Assembly: GCA_022749755.1 (NCBI GenBank) | Contig: CM040444.1 | Coordinates: 13,788,274-13,852,273, forward strand | Length of the DNA stretch: 64,000 nt | Origin: Azadirachta indica | Lineage: Eukaryota; Streptophyta; Magnoliopsida; Sapindales; Meliaceae | Reading direction: 5' to 3' | Part shown: positions 1 through 11,127 of the stretch, piece after piece | Position numbering within the stretch: the first letter of the stretch is position 1 | Layout of the letters: every line of letters starts with the position of its first letter | The notes under the pieces: model-generated | The model's input: the letters and a program-made list of their open reading frames with translations, nothing else | What the model was told of the DNA's origin: nothing | Database searches by the model: none | Translations under genes and position numbers: made by a program

Positions 1-810
1 CAAGTGGCTGAGTTCATTGTTAAAGGAAAGAGTCAGATGAGAGCTGCATCTGAATTTGATTGGTGGGAATCTCTTACGAAGCTTAGCTGCTATCAATGGA
101 TTGGTGCTGCCATATATCTATGGGGTTGGATTCACCAGCTTCGTTGCCACGCAATTCTTGTATGTGCCAGAAGTTCTGCGATCAGTTCCTTATCAACTGC
201 CAGTTTCTTTGGTTGCAATTCCACTTCGATCTACAAATAGATTTGAGTTGTAAAGAACATAATGTTCCTTAGTCACTTTTTTCGTTTCTGTATGTCTTTG
301 CCAGGGTTCGCTGAGGGAACATGCAGAACAGATTGACAAATATGAAATTCCTCGTGGAGATTGGTTTGAAATTGTCTCATGCCCGCACTATCTAGCTGAG
401 ATTGTAAGCTCTCGCGCTCTCTCTCCCATACACGAAAACATTCTATCAATTTACGATAAATGCTAAGGGCTAGTTAGCTATTCATTTCATGGTCTTAAGT
501 AAGTTAATTGTTGTGTGCGAATGATGAAGGTTATATATGGTGGGATGCTGGTAGCTAGTGGAGGAGCGGATATCAACATATGGTTGCTTTTTGCATTTGT
601 GGTATGTTCTTTCCTTGTTTAAGCTTTTTTGGAAAATGATTTTCTGTGATTAACTTTGATCATATATATATATATCCTCTAACAACTTGAATATGGTGGT
701 TGCAGGCGGCAAATCTGGCATTTATGGCAGCAGAAACTCACAGGTGGTATCTACGTAAATTCGACAATTACCCCAGTAACCGATTTGCTATTTTTCCATT
801 TGTTTACTAA
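1..810 (+). CDS. Polyprenol reductase-like gene, 3' part only (last four exons)
   Basis: Visible exons are 1-159, 305-403, 530-601 and 706-810 (stop TAA). All have GT-AG introns and reading frames matching the complete paralogue at 15691-18508 exon for exon; the last three exons have identical lengths (99, 72, 105 nt). The family (plant PPRD, related to human SRD5A3; steroid 5-alpha-reductase C-terminal domain) reduces the alpha-isoprene unit of polyprenol to dolichol in the ER membrane. Family signatures seen are PRGDWFE, the ASGGAD stretch before a membrane segment, and a C-terminus of [15 protein letters not shown] ending in FPFVY. Compared with the other copy, the first visible exon lacks three codons ([13 protein letters not shown] versus [16 protein letters not shown]), a likely in-frame deletion. 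The 5' exons lie outside the window, so I cannot tell whether the gene is intact. I see no stop or frameshift in what is present. Confidence 0.85.
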
Positions 811-1340
811 CGCACATCTTAATGTAACATCTCCATCAGCTTGTTACATAATCAATAAAATTGCAAATTCTTAACTTATATATCAGCCTCTTCCTTTTTA
901 TTTTTATTTTTTTTCTTTGATGGGTTCCTAATCCTGGTGATGTTAGCTTTGTTGATGCTGTTGCAACTCGAACAATAATTGGCTCGAAGCTGTAGAATAA
1001 ATCCCTACCAAGAAAAAACACAGCTGACAAAATGGTGAGTGCCTAATAATGGTGCATATATGTAAAGCCAGCGGCATGAAAGTCAAAAATTTAGAGTAGA
1101 AAACCTTGTGTTTGATTAATCATGTAATTAGAATATAAAATCTTCGTCGATAACATTGACATTTTCAAAGACTAAAGAAAATAATGTGCGTTTCATGAAT
1201 ATTAAAAGAGACACATGGTCGGTGCAGGGTTGACGGAAGCAAATTCTGCAAATATAAAAAGACTTGGCTGAAATTTGCGTATCAAAATTAAGTAAATCTT
1301 GAAAATTATATAATAAGTACGAAAGACAAAATTAAAAATA

Positions 1341-1548
1341 CCCACGAAACTCACAGGTTGTATCTTCGTAAACTTATGTTAATGTAACATCTCCATCAAC
1401 TTGTTAATCAATAAAATTCCAAGTTCTTAAAGAGACATCGGCATGTTTTTTGGCCGGGTTGCTTGGTATTCCAACCTGGTAACTTCAATTTACTATTAAT
1501 TATTCCTGGAGATGTTAATATTAAGTTTGTTGAAGTTGTTGCAACTTA
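1341..1548 (+). pseudogene. Decayed duplicate of the polyprenol reductase last exon and 3' flank
   Basis: Bases 1345-1373 resemble the start of the last exon of the gene at 1-810 (GAAACTCACAGG, then a TATCT.CGTAAA stretch). They run directly into a copy of its 3' flank: TTAATGTAACATCTCCATCA occurs at about 820-839 and again at about 1379-1398, and the AATCAATAAAATT stretch at about 850 is matched near 1407. A further matching block (GATGTTA...TTTGTTGA.G.TGTTGCAACT) is at about 938-968 and 1510-1546. The middle of the exon is missing, so this is a small internally deleted local duplication, not a gene. Confidence 0.65.
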
Positions 1549-1722
1549 AAGAGGAATTAAAGTAAGATGTGAAAGCTTACTTTTTATCTTCTACGGTAAT
1601 AAATACGAACAAATTGTTCTACCTTCTTTGGACGGTGGAAAATCACTAACAAAAAAGAAAACAAAAAAAAAAAAAGAAAAAGCACTCACTTCACAATTGG
1701 CTCACTATCTTTTCTCGAAAAA

Positions 1723-2032
1723 TTACCATGAACCCCTCAGATTTAGTTGAAATACCCATTATCTTTTGAGGTTTCAAAAATACCCGATTATGTTCTACCA
1801 TTAATTGAGATAACGGAAAAATGATGCTTTTACTATTACACCCTTGAGTCAACAAGGGATTTGACTCTGATAAGAGAGAGATTAGTGTGGTGTAGTAGAG
1901 CATTTATCATTGTCCCCCTAAAATTTGAATTTATTCGTTATGTAGATTAACAGTAAGATGTAATGAACTATTTTTGAAACTTCAGGGATAATGGATATTG
2001 TAATTAAACCTGAAGGGGGTCTAGGGTATATA
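1723..2032. mobile_element. Candidate MITE with long imperfect terminal inverted repeats
   Basis: The left end (TACCATGAACCCCTCAGATT, continuing through ATACCCATTATC, then GAGGTTTCAAAAATA) pairs imperfectly with the reverse complement of the right end (TACCCTAGACCCCCTTCAGG, ATATCCATTATC, GAAGTTTCAAAAATA). This gives about 70-bp inverted arms around a 170-bp centre with no coding capacity. I could not define a convincing target-site duplication, so both the superfamily and the exact ends are uncertain. Confidence 0.5.
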
Positions 2033-2649
2033 AATCCTTTACTTTCTTATGTTTATGCATTTTTGAGCTTATGCTAAATGAGACATAACAACACTCTATT
2101 TATAGTGTTAGAAAGATAAGAAAAACCTTTTATTAGGATTAGAATACATAATTCAAAATTTAATCTAAATAAAGACTTTACTTGTAGTTATAAATGAGAC
2201 ATATCCTCTATTTGGTTAAAATTTAATTTCTATTTTATAGAAATAACAAATTTAAAATTTAAAGGAATAATGATTTCTTAAAATGGATTGTGGAATTGTG
2301 CTTAATTAGTAGAAGTTTTGATATGGTAAAGCATTTCGTTTCTTGCTTTTAGGTGTTTAGCAATTTCTTAAATATAACTCAATTGAACAAACTTAAATAT
2401 AAATACCAGAACATAAAATGTAGGAAGTCTTCAAATTGAATATCTATTTTAATCTAATAATGCAAAACATTAATATTAAAAGAAGTATCCATGTCAAGCA
2501 TATTGTCATTAGGCTGGTTTAGAGCATAAAAACAATGCAAATGGGCCAATTGGGCCTAAGCCTAACTTTCTCGACCTATCACGTGCTAGTGTCAAACTCG
2601 ATTTATTATCACATGTTCGTGCCAAGCTCAATCCCTTTGCCACCTTTAG
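2033..2649. other. Intergenic DNA, no gene seen
   Basis: AT-rich sequence without a supportable ORF. The last 130 bases are less AT-rich and end at the MULE target site. Confidence 0.6.
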
Positions 2650-2658
2650 TTATAAATT
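2650..2658. repeat. Left 9-bp target-site duplication of the MULE
   Basis: TTATAAATT directly abuts the left terminal inverted repeat. The identical 9-mer abuts the right terminus at 11236-11244. Nine-base duplications are typical of Mutator-superfamily insertion. Confidence 0.9.
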
Positions 2659-2766
2659 GGGAAATTTTCAACAGTAACCACTGTTGACTCAAGATTTTAA
2701 AAAATGACCAACATATAAATAAAATTACAAAAATAACCACCTCTTAATTTTTCGGACAAAATTACC
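2659..2766 (+). repeat. Left terminal inverted repeat of the MULE
   Basis: Begins GGGAAATTTTCAACAGTAAC and ends CGGACAAAATTACC. It matches the reverse complement of 11128-11235 at about 103 of 108 positions. Confidence 0.93.
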
Positions 2767-3296
2767 TCTGTCCCCATTTGCAACAAAAATTCCCAAATCA
2801 ATTTGGGGACCACTTCTGTTTGTGCGCGAAACCCTAATTTCTGTTTGTGCGTGAAAGTAACAACATAAGCGAAAGTTCAATCTGCGATCATTAATCCAAC
2901 GGTTGACGACGGCGATAAAGACTTAAAAATCCGATCACTTTCACGTCGACGACAGCAAACTTGGCCTAATATCCGTTCGCATTTCGACGACAGAAACAAT
3001 TTAGGTAACTGAGGTACGAGTTTCGGAAATTTTTTTTGTATTTAAAGTGGATTTATTGACGATTTTGAATGAATTTGTATGGGTTAGTGATTTATTTATC
3101 AATTTGTTAGAAATTAATTCCAAAAACTCGAACAATTGTATGTCGTTGGCTATATAATTAATCGAGTTTTATTTTAATTATTGTGATACAAACTCTTTTA
3201 TTTCTATTCATGATGTGATGAAAAATGAGTGTCAAATACATGAGGATTGTGTGATGTTGATGGAAGTGGAGCTAAAGTTGGAGACTAAGGGTGAGC

Positions 3297-3835
3297 GATG
3301 GTTTCGATCACAAATGCATGTGCGAAAGTTTGGTAGTCGTGATCGAAACTAAGGAAATTGCCTGATCGAAACTACAGTTTCGATCATGTAATTTTCTCAA
3401 TTTCGATCACGTTCTTTTGGCATTCAATTATATGTTGTTGATGAAATTTATGTGATGTTGATGATTGAGGTTGATTATTAGAGTAGATTGTATTGGTGGA
3501 AGTTACAGATACGTGATCGAAACTGTGAAAATTATGTGATCGAAAGTATACATCTCACATAATTTTTAATATTTCGCTCACGTTATATTTTTATTATGGT
3601 TTTGATACAGGGTTTCAGTTTCGATTAGAAATAGGAGTGTTGATTAATTTTAGTTACACTTTCGATCACATAAAAATTATAATAAGTTTCGATTACGAAG
3701 TATTTTGAATGTGATCGAAAGTGTAGTTTTGATTTTTCCAGAATCTTGTCTTCCTGTTTATGCTTTCGTATACATTGGGGTTTTACTTTCGATCATGATT
3801 TGTGTGATCGAAAAATCAGTTTCGATTTTTCCAGT
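3297..3835. repeat. Cluster 1 of the TTTCGATCAC / GTGATCGAAA motif, upstream of the Ulp1 gene
   Basis: About fifteen copies or one-base variants of TTTCGATCAC occur in both orientations over 540 bases (for example near 3302, 3348, 3370, 3382, 3401, 3513, 3535, 3660, 3690, 3711, 3788 and 3803). They lie in the presumed promoter and 5' leader immediately before the first exon of the DUF1985-Ulp1 gene. Spacing is irregular, so this is a dispersed motif cluster and not a simple tandem repeat. The function is not known; see findings. Confidence 0.8.
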
Positions 3836-3936
3836 TTGCAGTTTTTCTTTTCTGTATTCTAACTGCAGTTTAAATTTGCATTATTTGTATATGTTTTTTC
3901 ATTAACATATGTAGTTTTTTTGTGATTCAGGTAAAA

Positions 3937-6900
3937 ATGGTTGTTACTGGGACAAGAGAGTTGAAGATCCAGAAGGCCGAACATTTTCCGGCTATTGTAA
4001 CCTCATTGTCAAAGGAACGGGTCTTAAAGACAATGCAAAAGAAGCTGACCTCAACACAACAAGAGTTATTTAGGCAGACATGTTTTGGCCATTTGTTGGA
4101 CATAGAAGACATCCAATTTTCAGGCAACCTTGTGCATAATATGCTACTTCACGAGGTGGTTACGGAGGGAGCAGAGAAGGAGATGTGGTTTCTAGTAGGG
4201 GGCAGTACCATACGTTTCTCATACATTGAGTTCGGCTTGATAACAGAGTTGATTTTAGGGCCATATCCAAGTAATGCAGGTGGGTCTACAAGGTTGAGGG
4301 ACTTGTACTTTGGTGGGGAAGTCAGCATAGAACTAAAGGATATGGAAAAATCATACAACACAATAGACTTTAAACTGATAGATGACATGGACGCAGTGAA
4401 GTTGTCATTGTATGTGTTGATGGACTTATTTCTACTTGGCCGGGGCCAACGGTATCACACCGATATGTGGATACTGCAGATGGTTAATGACTTAGAGCAG
4501 TTTAATCGATTTCCCTAGGGGTCTGTTGTTTGGACATACACCTTCCGTTCATTAAGTAGGGCGATGAGTCGACAGTTGGCCACATAGAAGGTTAAACAAT
4601 CTCAGAAGCGAAAGAAAGGACTGAAGCACGTCAATCGATACAACTTTTACGGGTTTCCTTACGCATTCCAGGTACTTGGGTGTTCACTTTAATATTTAAG
4701 TGTGTTATATTTTAATTTAACTGTATATTATCATGTTACTAAAATGAAACTTTATTTGCATGTAGATTTGGATGTACGAGATTATCTCCACTGCTGGGTC
4801 TGAGTTAGGGGCACGCATCAATTCCTGCCTTCCTTGTATATCGAGATGGGTCGTGACAAGAAAGAACGTCTGCGACGAGGACCTGAAGTCGTACATTTTC
4901 AATGATAGCTCGATACAATTTAATAATATATTTTCTTTCATATTTTCCAATTTTTTGTGAACTTTGATATATTGTATTTTGTAATAAAATTTCCTATCCT
5001 GATAATGACCAACCCCCGTCCATCATCCGTACAATGGAAGTATCATAGACAGAGCGTTTTTTGCCGTATGGTCGGCCTTTTACATTTCGATGTTGCATAT
5101 GGTGGTGAATATGCTGGCACTGTTCTCCCTGACCACGTGGACGGTGATGAGTTGGCCTTATCGCCAAGGACACCACCGGTAAGCCTAAAATACTAAGTAC
5201 TTAATTTATAATTTTGTGAGTTAAACTTCTACTAACATTTATATACTATACTGTCCTCTTAGGAAGAGGTGACGAGCAACGAGAATTCATCACCCTCCAT
5301 TCCTCCAAGTCCAAGGAAAATTAGAAGAAAGGTGAATTTTGTTGAAAGTTTAGTTTCAACAAGTGAAAATCATCAATTTTATATGACTATTAATATAGTT
5401 TCCTAACAATCTGAGCTTTATTTTGGCAGCGAGCCTGTCTCTCTGTTGTGTCCAAGGAGGTTCCTCAGCATAACCCTGAAGAGTCTCCAGCAGGGCATAA
5501 TACATTTCCTGACATGTCGCAACCAGACCCCGACGTACGTACACCGACTGCCGTTGTCCCAGAACAATCTAATCATCTATTGGTCGTTGAATAGCAGGTT
5601 CAAGATCTCGGTGCTGATTTCCAAGCCTATTCAAAAAAGCAAGAAGATATGTGGTGTCGATAGGAGGAAATACTACGGCGTCAGGATGAGACATTGACAG
5701 TGCTAGTCAGAAAATTGAGTAGTCGAACTGCATCTGAGCCACCACAGGATCCTCAGGTGTGATTTTTGGTTGATTTATTGGGTTGTTTATAACAATGTAG
5801 ATGGTATATATTGGATATTATCGAAACAGATTATTGTAGTTGTCACGTTTTTCCATTTAGTTTTATTTAATTGCTTTTGTGTTGTTAAAAATGTTTATGA
5901 CATGAGAAACTACATGTGTGAAAATTTCTATGGTTACAGGTTCATCACGTAGGTGAGGATAGTGTGTGCATTGTCGATGCGCTTAGAGATATTAAAGTCT
6001 GTTGCTCGCTTCCTCAACCTCAGCTGCCTGCACAAAACAATACGAGTCGATACGGTCAGGAGTACAAGAGAGTTGTAGGCCAGCGGACCCCATATACAAA
6101 CCCATTCAAACGACAGCGCAAATCTCGAACTCAGGCGGTGCTGAGGGGATGGCCACAATACTCTCCAGAGTATGCTATAGATCCGACTTGTCCAATTCCA
6201 GCAGACTTATATGCAGAGTTCGTAAAGTGGATGACTACTCCAAAGGTATTCATTGAGACTCGTACTGTTACAATAAATGCCGTATGGCTCAGGCTAGTGG
6301 CGGATAAGGGACAGTGGCTTGAGGATACGGTATGTTCCAATATCTATCATTTATTCATTTAATTTTGTTTTTGATTTCTATCCATGATGTTTATCCTGAC
6401 CACTTTGATACGTTGCAACATATGAATGAGTACATGCAGCTGCTTGCTCACAGGTAAGGGGCATGTGCGCAGCAGGTGCCGCAACGTTGGACAGTTGCAT
6501 CCATACATTTGTTCGTAAGTTTGATACTTTAAATTTTTTTGCAGACTTACTGTTGTATTATATAATTGACAGTTTGAATAACAATTACTCGAAATTTTGT
6601 GACAGTCATTGTTACAAGCTGCTTGGGACAGATATTTAAAAGGCGAGTTAGAGTTGGGCGCTTTTTACTCATCGACAAATCTTGAGTCACATGTGGAGGG
6701 CAAATACAGTGTTGTCCATCGTGCATGGTGGACAGTGGACGAGGTTTATATGCCGACCTGTATCAGTTCCTCGCATTGGGTAGCATGTGCCATCCATTTA
6801 CGTAGGCGTCAGATTATAGTGTACGACTCTTATCCATCCGCACATTCCGAGCAGATGTTGGTTGAGGTCTTGCGGCCGATATCTGAGCTACTCTCTTACT

Positions 6901-7140
6901 TGCTCGATGATGCAGGTTTTTATGACATCAGGACTGAGCTTGAGTTTTCTGAGAAGCCGTTTTCAGTAGTACGGCCTTGATGGAGTCCCCAAGTAGCAGA
7001 TGTCCGATGACTGTGGAGTGTTCACCTGTATGTATATATACTATTTGGGTTTAGATAGGCCTCTTGACTTAATGCCAGTAGATGGGGTCTTTTTTAGGAG
7101 GAGGATAGTTGTAGAGTTATGGAAGGACATTTTGCTGTAG
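3937..7140 (+). pseudogene. MULE-borne DUF1985-Ulp1-like cysteine protease, degenerate
   Basis: The first coding exon starts at ATG 3937, just after a possible acceptor (TGATTCAG at 3930). It encodes a DUF1985-like domain: CFGHLLDIEDIQFSGNLVHN, then WFLVGGSTIRFSYIEFGLIT and YFGGEVSIELKD. It is broken by TAG at 4516-4518, where the family normally reads FPWGS, so a Trp codon was probably lost. Further exon-like pieces lie at about 4519-4671, 4766-4905, 5008-5178 and 5950-6330. A C48/Ulp1-type catalytic domain at 6609-7140 shows SSSHWVACAIHLRRRQIIVYDS (catalytic His and Asp) and SDDCGVFTC (catalytic Cys codon 7012-7014). The catalytic segment needs a one-base shift near 6977 and contains TAG at 6994-6996 where the family has Gln. 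The family cleaves SUMO/ubiquitin-like conjugates; its role in MULEs is unsettled. Exon borders between the domains are uncertain. Confidence 0.85.
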
Positions 7141-7370
7141 GTGATTATTATATTTGTATTTATTTGTATATATTGTATATAACCATTTTAATTAAATGTA
7201 TTATATCTCATTTTTTATCCACTTTTGATTACATATGTCATTGTTTGCCAGCAGTTTATGATAACTAATAGATAAAGGAAAAACATTGAAATTTCAGGTT
7301 CCAGTACATCTAAAATTATGTTATCTATATATATGATGATGTTCGAAGGTTATTAAGATTGTTTTCAGGA

Positions 7371-7542
7371 ACGGGAGATTCTGGAAAAATCGAAAGTTTA
7401 GTTTCGATCACATAAAAAAAACACGTGCTCGAAACTGTACTTTCGATCAAGGTTTTAACCGTGATCGAAAGTACAGTTTCGAGCACGTGTTTTTTTTGTG
7501 TTTGATCGAAAGTTTAGTTTCGATTTTTCCAGAATCTCCCGT
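7371..7542. repeat. 172-bp palindrome between the convergent MULE genes (motif cluster 2)
   Basis: The segment beginning ACGGGAGATTCTGG is repeated in reverse complement at the other end (CCAGAATCTCCCGT). The arms match almost throughout, with the centre near 7456. Inside are about eight TTTCGATCAC-like motifs, some changed to TTTCGAGCACGTG. It lies in the gap between the 3' ends of the Ulp1 gene (7140) and the transposase gene (7874), so read-through RNA from either side would fold into a long hairpin. Confidence 0.9.
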
Positions 7543-7617
7543 TCGCGAAGCTAAGAAAAAAAAGCAAATAAAAGTAAGTATTGAACAACAAAATTCAGTT
7601 TTAATTAAAGAAAACTA

Positions 7618-7788
7618 TCTATTAAATAGATAAAATTATCGTACACAATGCATAACTCCAAATTGAAAGCAATAAACATTCATACAACTTCTTAGGGAAA
7701 AATTCAATTTCAATTAACCGTGATCTATTAAATAGATAAAATTATCATACACAATACATAACTCTAAATTGAAAGCAATAAACATTAG
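7618..7788. repeat. Tandem duplication inside the MULE, about 106-bp period
   Basis: TCTATTAAATAGATAAAATT, followed by A.TATC and AAATTGAAAGCAATAAACAT, occurs at about 7618-7681 and again at about 7724-7787 with a few substitutions. It lies 3' of the transposase and is non-coding. Confidence 0.8.
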
Positions 7789-7873
7789 TACAGCGAGTTT
7801 ATTTGTTGAAGCATAGCAATCTAACATCGTAACAAATGTTGCAAAAATTAATGTACAAGTAACAACACAAATT

Positions 7874-10486
7874 TCACTCATTTGAGTGAAGTGGAATCGG
7901 ATTTTTGCAAGTTGCGCGGTTGTGTCCCAGTTGATGACAGCGTGAACACATACGCTGGATCACATCCTCTCCAATAGAAAGAATTCTTTATTTTCTTGGT
8001 CGACCGACAGTAGGACGTTGCCTCAGCGGCTTCAAAGTGATTTCTTGTACATCAGGTGGAATCACCTAATCTACATCATTTCCAACAGGATGAATAGACT
8101 CTGCATATGAATTCAACCATGCGTTAGTGGTGTAAAAGTGTGCACACAGTGAATTATGTGACAAACGAATGTGGCAACATGCTGCAAGAGCGTGAGCGCA
8201 TGGGAGTTCTGATGGATCAAAGTGTCTGCAACTGCAAGTCTTATGCTGCAAATGTACGACCTCAACTGTGCCCCGGTGTTTAACCTCAAATTCATGCCGT
8301 AACACTGGTTCCACGGTCATAGGTCGAGACAACTTTATCTGTTCATCAACAACAGCTTAGGCCGCTGGAATAAGGAATGCATCTCTGCCAGCAGCCTGCT
8401 CCCTATGCTCGTAAAACCACCGTTGTACAGTAGATCTTATGTGATCAGCCAATGAAGTGATTGGAAGTGAACGTGCTTGTCTTAATAATGAATTCATACT
8501 TTCTGCGATAATGGTAGTTAGCAAGTCATAACACCGAGAAGGAAAATATGCTCTTGCCCATCTATACAGTCCAACCTCATTTTCTATATAATCTGCTGCT
8601 GGTGGATGCATCACCCTAAGATTTTGTATATACCCATTACACTCTATTACCCGATATGTCTTAGCAACATGAAAGTAAGCAGCCATGAATGTCTCAATTT
8701 TTCGGGCACGCATCTTGTACTTGGCCTTCACATTCCCAGAAATATGGTAAGAACAAAATCTATGGGCTGCATCGGGGAACACGATCGCAATCCCTTTCTC
8801 AATACTACTGTGTCGATCGGATATGAAAACCAAATTCTGAATCAAGCCGATTGCTTCTCGAAGTTTTAGGAAAAACCATTCCCACGAGGCGTCATTCTCA
8901 GAATCGGCAACACCAAACGTCAGGGGATAAATTTTGTTATTTCCATCTAGTAAGGCAGCCACAAATAATGACCCACGATAAGTTCCCTTCAAGAAAGTTC
9001 CATCAACTACAATAACTGGTCGAATTGTGGTGCGAAATCCTCTAATACATTGTCCCAATGACATAAAAAAATACAAGAAGTGATCGTCAGAATCTTTTTG
9101 AATTGACGTCTCTGTACCCGGATTTTTTTCCTTCAACACGTGATAGTACCTGGGAAGTCCCTTAAATGACTCTGAAGGATCGCCAGTTACAAGCCTCAAG
9201 GCACGTTCTTTACTATGCCATGACTTCATGTATGATAGCCGTACCCCATAATCAGCCTGAACATCATCGCGAATATTTTGGAGAGTATAACTTCGACTGC
9301 AGTCCTTAAATTTATCCTTAATTAGTTCTCCAATTAGATGCGAGCTTGCTTGGCGATGACCATCTTGGAGCTCTTCGTTCTGACAACTGTGAACTGAGTT
9401 CATTTTTGTCACTTGAAAATATGTATTACGGTTGGTCCTGGTCGCACGAATTCTCCATTGACATCTTTCAACAAGGCACTTTGCCTCAAACCGATTCGTA
9501 GTTGACTTGTAAACCTTAAATTGGAAATGGTTCCTTAATGCAAGCAAGCCTAACTTATCTCGAAGTGGTTGCTTCGTATCGAATATCTGCCCAACTGAAA
9601 CATCACTTGATCCAGTTCCCGATAGTGCATCACTTGGCATAACTTCTGATGGTAGAACTGGAGGCAACCACCAAATAAATTGATTTTCAGACAAAGGAAC
9701 TGTCATTGAGCAACTCCTCTGAGTGGGACCGTTACAGCCATCGTCCTGTGACTCGCTTTCTTCATCAGCAACATTTCTTCCTTGTTCATTGTGCTGAGTG
9801 ATGTCAGGCCCAAAAATGTTTGCCTCGGCATCATGGTAATCATTTTGATGTGCATTGTTGTTGTAGGGAGAAGAATCTCCTCCATCAAGGGTGGTCGCAT
9901 CATCAAAAAAGTTCATGGGTCGGTGTTGGAGGTTTGGAGGCATCTCTGGAAGTTGACTTTACTGGAAGTATCGATCTACAAACCCTTGCACAGTGTACTC
10001 GAATTGATTATTGCATTGGGGCTGGGTTGTGACTGCAGGAATAACATCATTAACTTGATTACTTCCACTAGAAGACATAAACTGTGTTGCCGTTACAGGA
10101 ATTGCATGAGGCAAAAAATCAGTGGGAATTTCTGCATTGTCCACACGATCCAAGGTACTATATAGTGGGCAATATCCCCTTCGACTGGCCATATAAGGAC
10201 TATTGGCCGACATGAATGCTCAAAAGTCTAGTTCGGTTGCAATATCCGTTGCCATAAAACCCGCCCCCGATTGTGTACACATCCAATACTTAGTTTTTGC
10301 CTTTATGATAAATTCAGAAGGATTAATTTTAAATGCCTCATACAACATCTTCATAAAATCATGATATCTTATTGATCGATCAACAGAAAATCCTCTCATT
10401 CTGCCACCGACATATTCTTCGCTGCCATTCGGTGTTCGTTCCCAAGAGCCGTCATTGACAGTAACAATTGTTATTGACTCAGTCAT
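7874..10486 (-). pseudogene. MuDR/MURA-type transposase of the MULE, with five in-frame stops
   Basis: One frame runs 871 codons from ATG 10486 to a terminal TGA at 7874-7876 with no frameshift. It is interrupted by stops at 10220-10222 (TGA), 9959-9961 (TAA), 8357-8359 (TAA), 8066-8068 (TAG) and 7988-7990 (TAA). In order there is an N-terminal MULE-specific region, a linker rich in Asn/Asp/Gln, a MuDR DNA-binding region (FEAKCLVERCQWRIRA, with VHSCQNE), and a MULE transposase domain. The latter has VVDGTFLKG (D495 of the full frame), FISDRHSS (D557), a CSYH motif and AESMNS (E662). A SWIM zinc finger follows (CSC...CAH, about residues 751-765), then a C-terminal CX2CX4HX4C knuckle (CSRCHQLGHNRATC). 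D495, D557 and E662 fit the DDE triad. Every stop could arise from a single C-to-T change in a Gln or Arg codon. Retention of all domains suggests the parent copy was functional until recently. Confidence 0.92.
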
Positions 10487-10617
10487 GCCTGCACTAAATC
10501 AAAATATTGTGTTACAAAACTAAATCCAAATATTCTTATAAATGATAACATATAGATTATTTGCAACACTGAACAAATCTTCTAGTATCTATTAATTTCT
10601 CTGTACTCGAAACTTAC

Positions 10618-10753
10618 TTTCGATCACGTAGGAGAGAAATCGAAAGTGGTAAGTTTCGAGCATGGGCAAAGAAACTCTCGCACAGGTCGTCTTCTTCAAT
10701 TTTGCCCATGCTCGAAACTTACCACTTTCGATTTCTCTCCTACGTGATCGAAA
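10618..10753. repeat. Perfect 53-bp inverted repeat upstream of the MULE transposase (motif cluster 3)
   Basis: The arms 10618-10670 and 10701-10753 are exact reverse complements around a 30-base spacer. The spacer (GAAACTCTCGCACAGGTCGT and onward) is itself directly repeated just outside the right arm at about 10750-10779. The arms carry the same TTTCGATCACGT / GTTTCGAGCATG motif family as the other clusters. The position, 130-270 bases before the transposase ATG, fits its promoter or 5' leader. Confidence 0.92.
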
Positions 10754-11127
10754 CTCTCGCACAGGTCGTCTTCTTCCTCGTTTTTTACTCGTTTTCCATT
10801 TAACCATCACACCAAGCACACTCAATGTTTTGAAAACACATTTTTTTTCTTGATTTCTTTCATTACATTTACTGATTCTACACAAATACTCAAAATAAAT
10901 GTTATATATATTTTGTTCTCTGTTCTAAACTTCAGACACGCACCTCATTCTCTCCCTCTGTAAATAAGTGATTTTCTTCGAATCAAATGAAGTTGATCTC
11001 AAAAACAACAAACCCAAGTAAATTACTTAACAAGCTCCAAATCAAATGATGGAAAATAGATAAAGCTAGAGAAGAAACGAAGAAAAAGAAAGATGAAATC
11101 GAAACGTAGTTTAATTTGGATGACAAG

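Noticed and set aside
3297..3835. Possible CRISPR-like or satellite array
   Set aside because: Motif copies are in both orientations with irregular spacing and lie inside a plant MULE; CRISPR arrays do not occur in plant nuclear DNA.
10592..10885. ORF of 97 codons near the MULE transposase
   Set aside because: Runs across the perfect inverted repeat; its basic composition comes from the palindromic motif.
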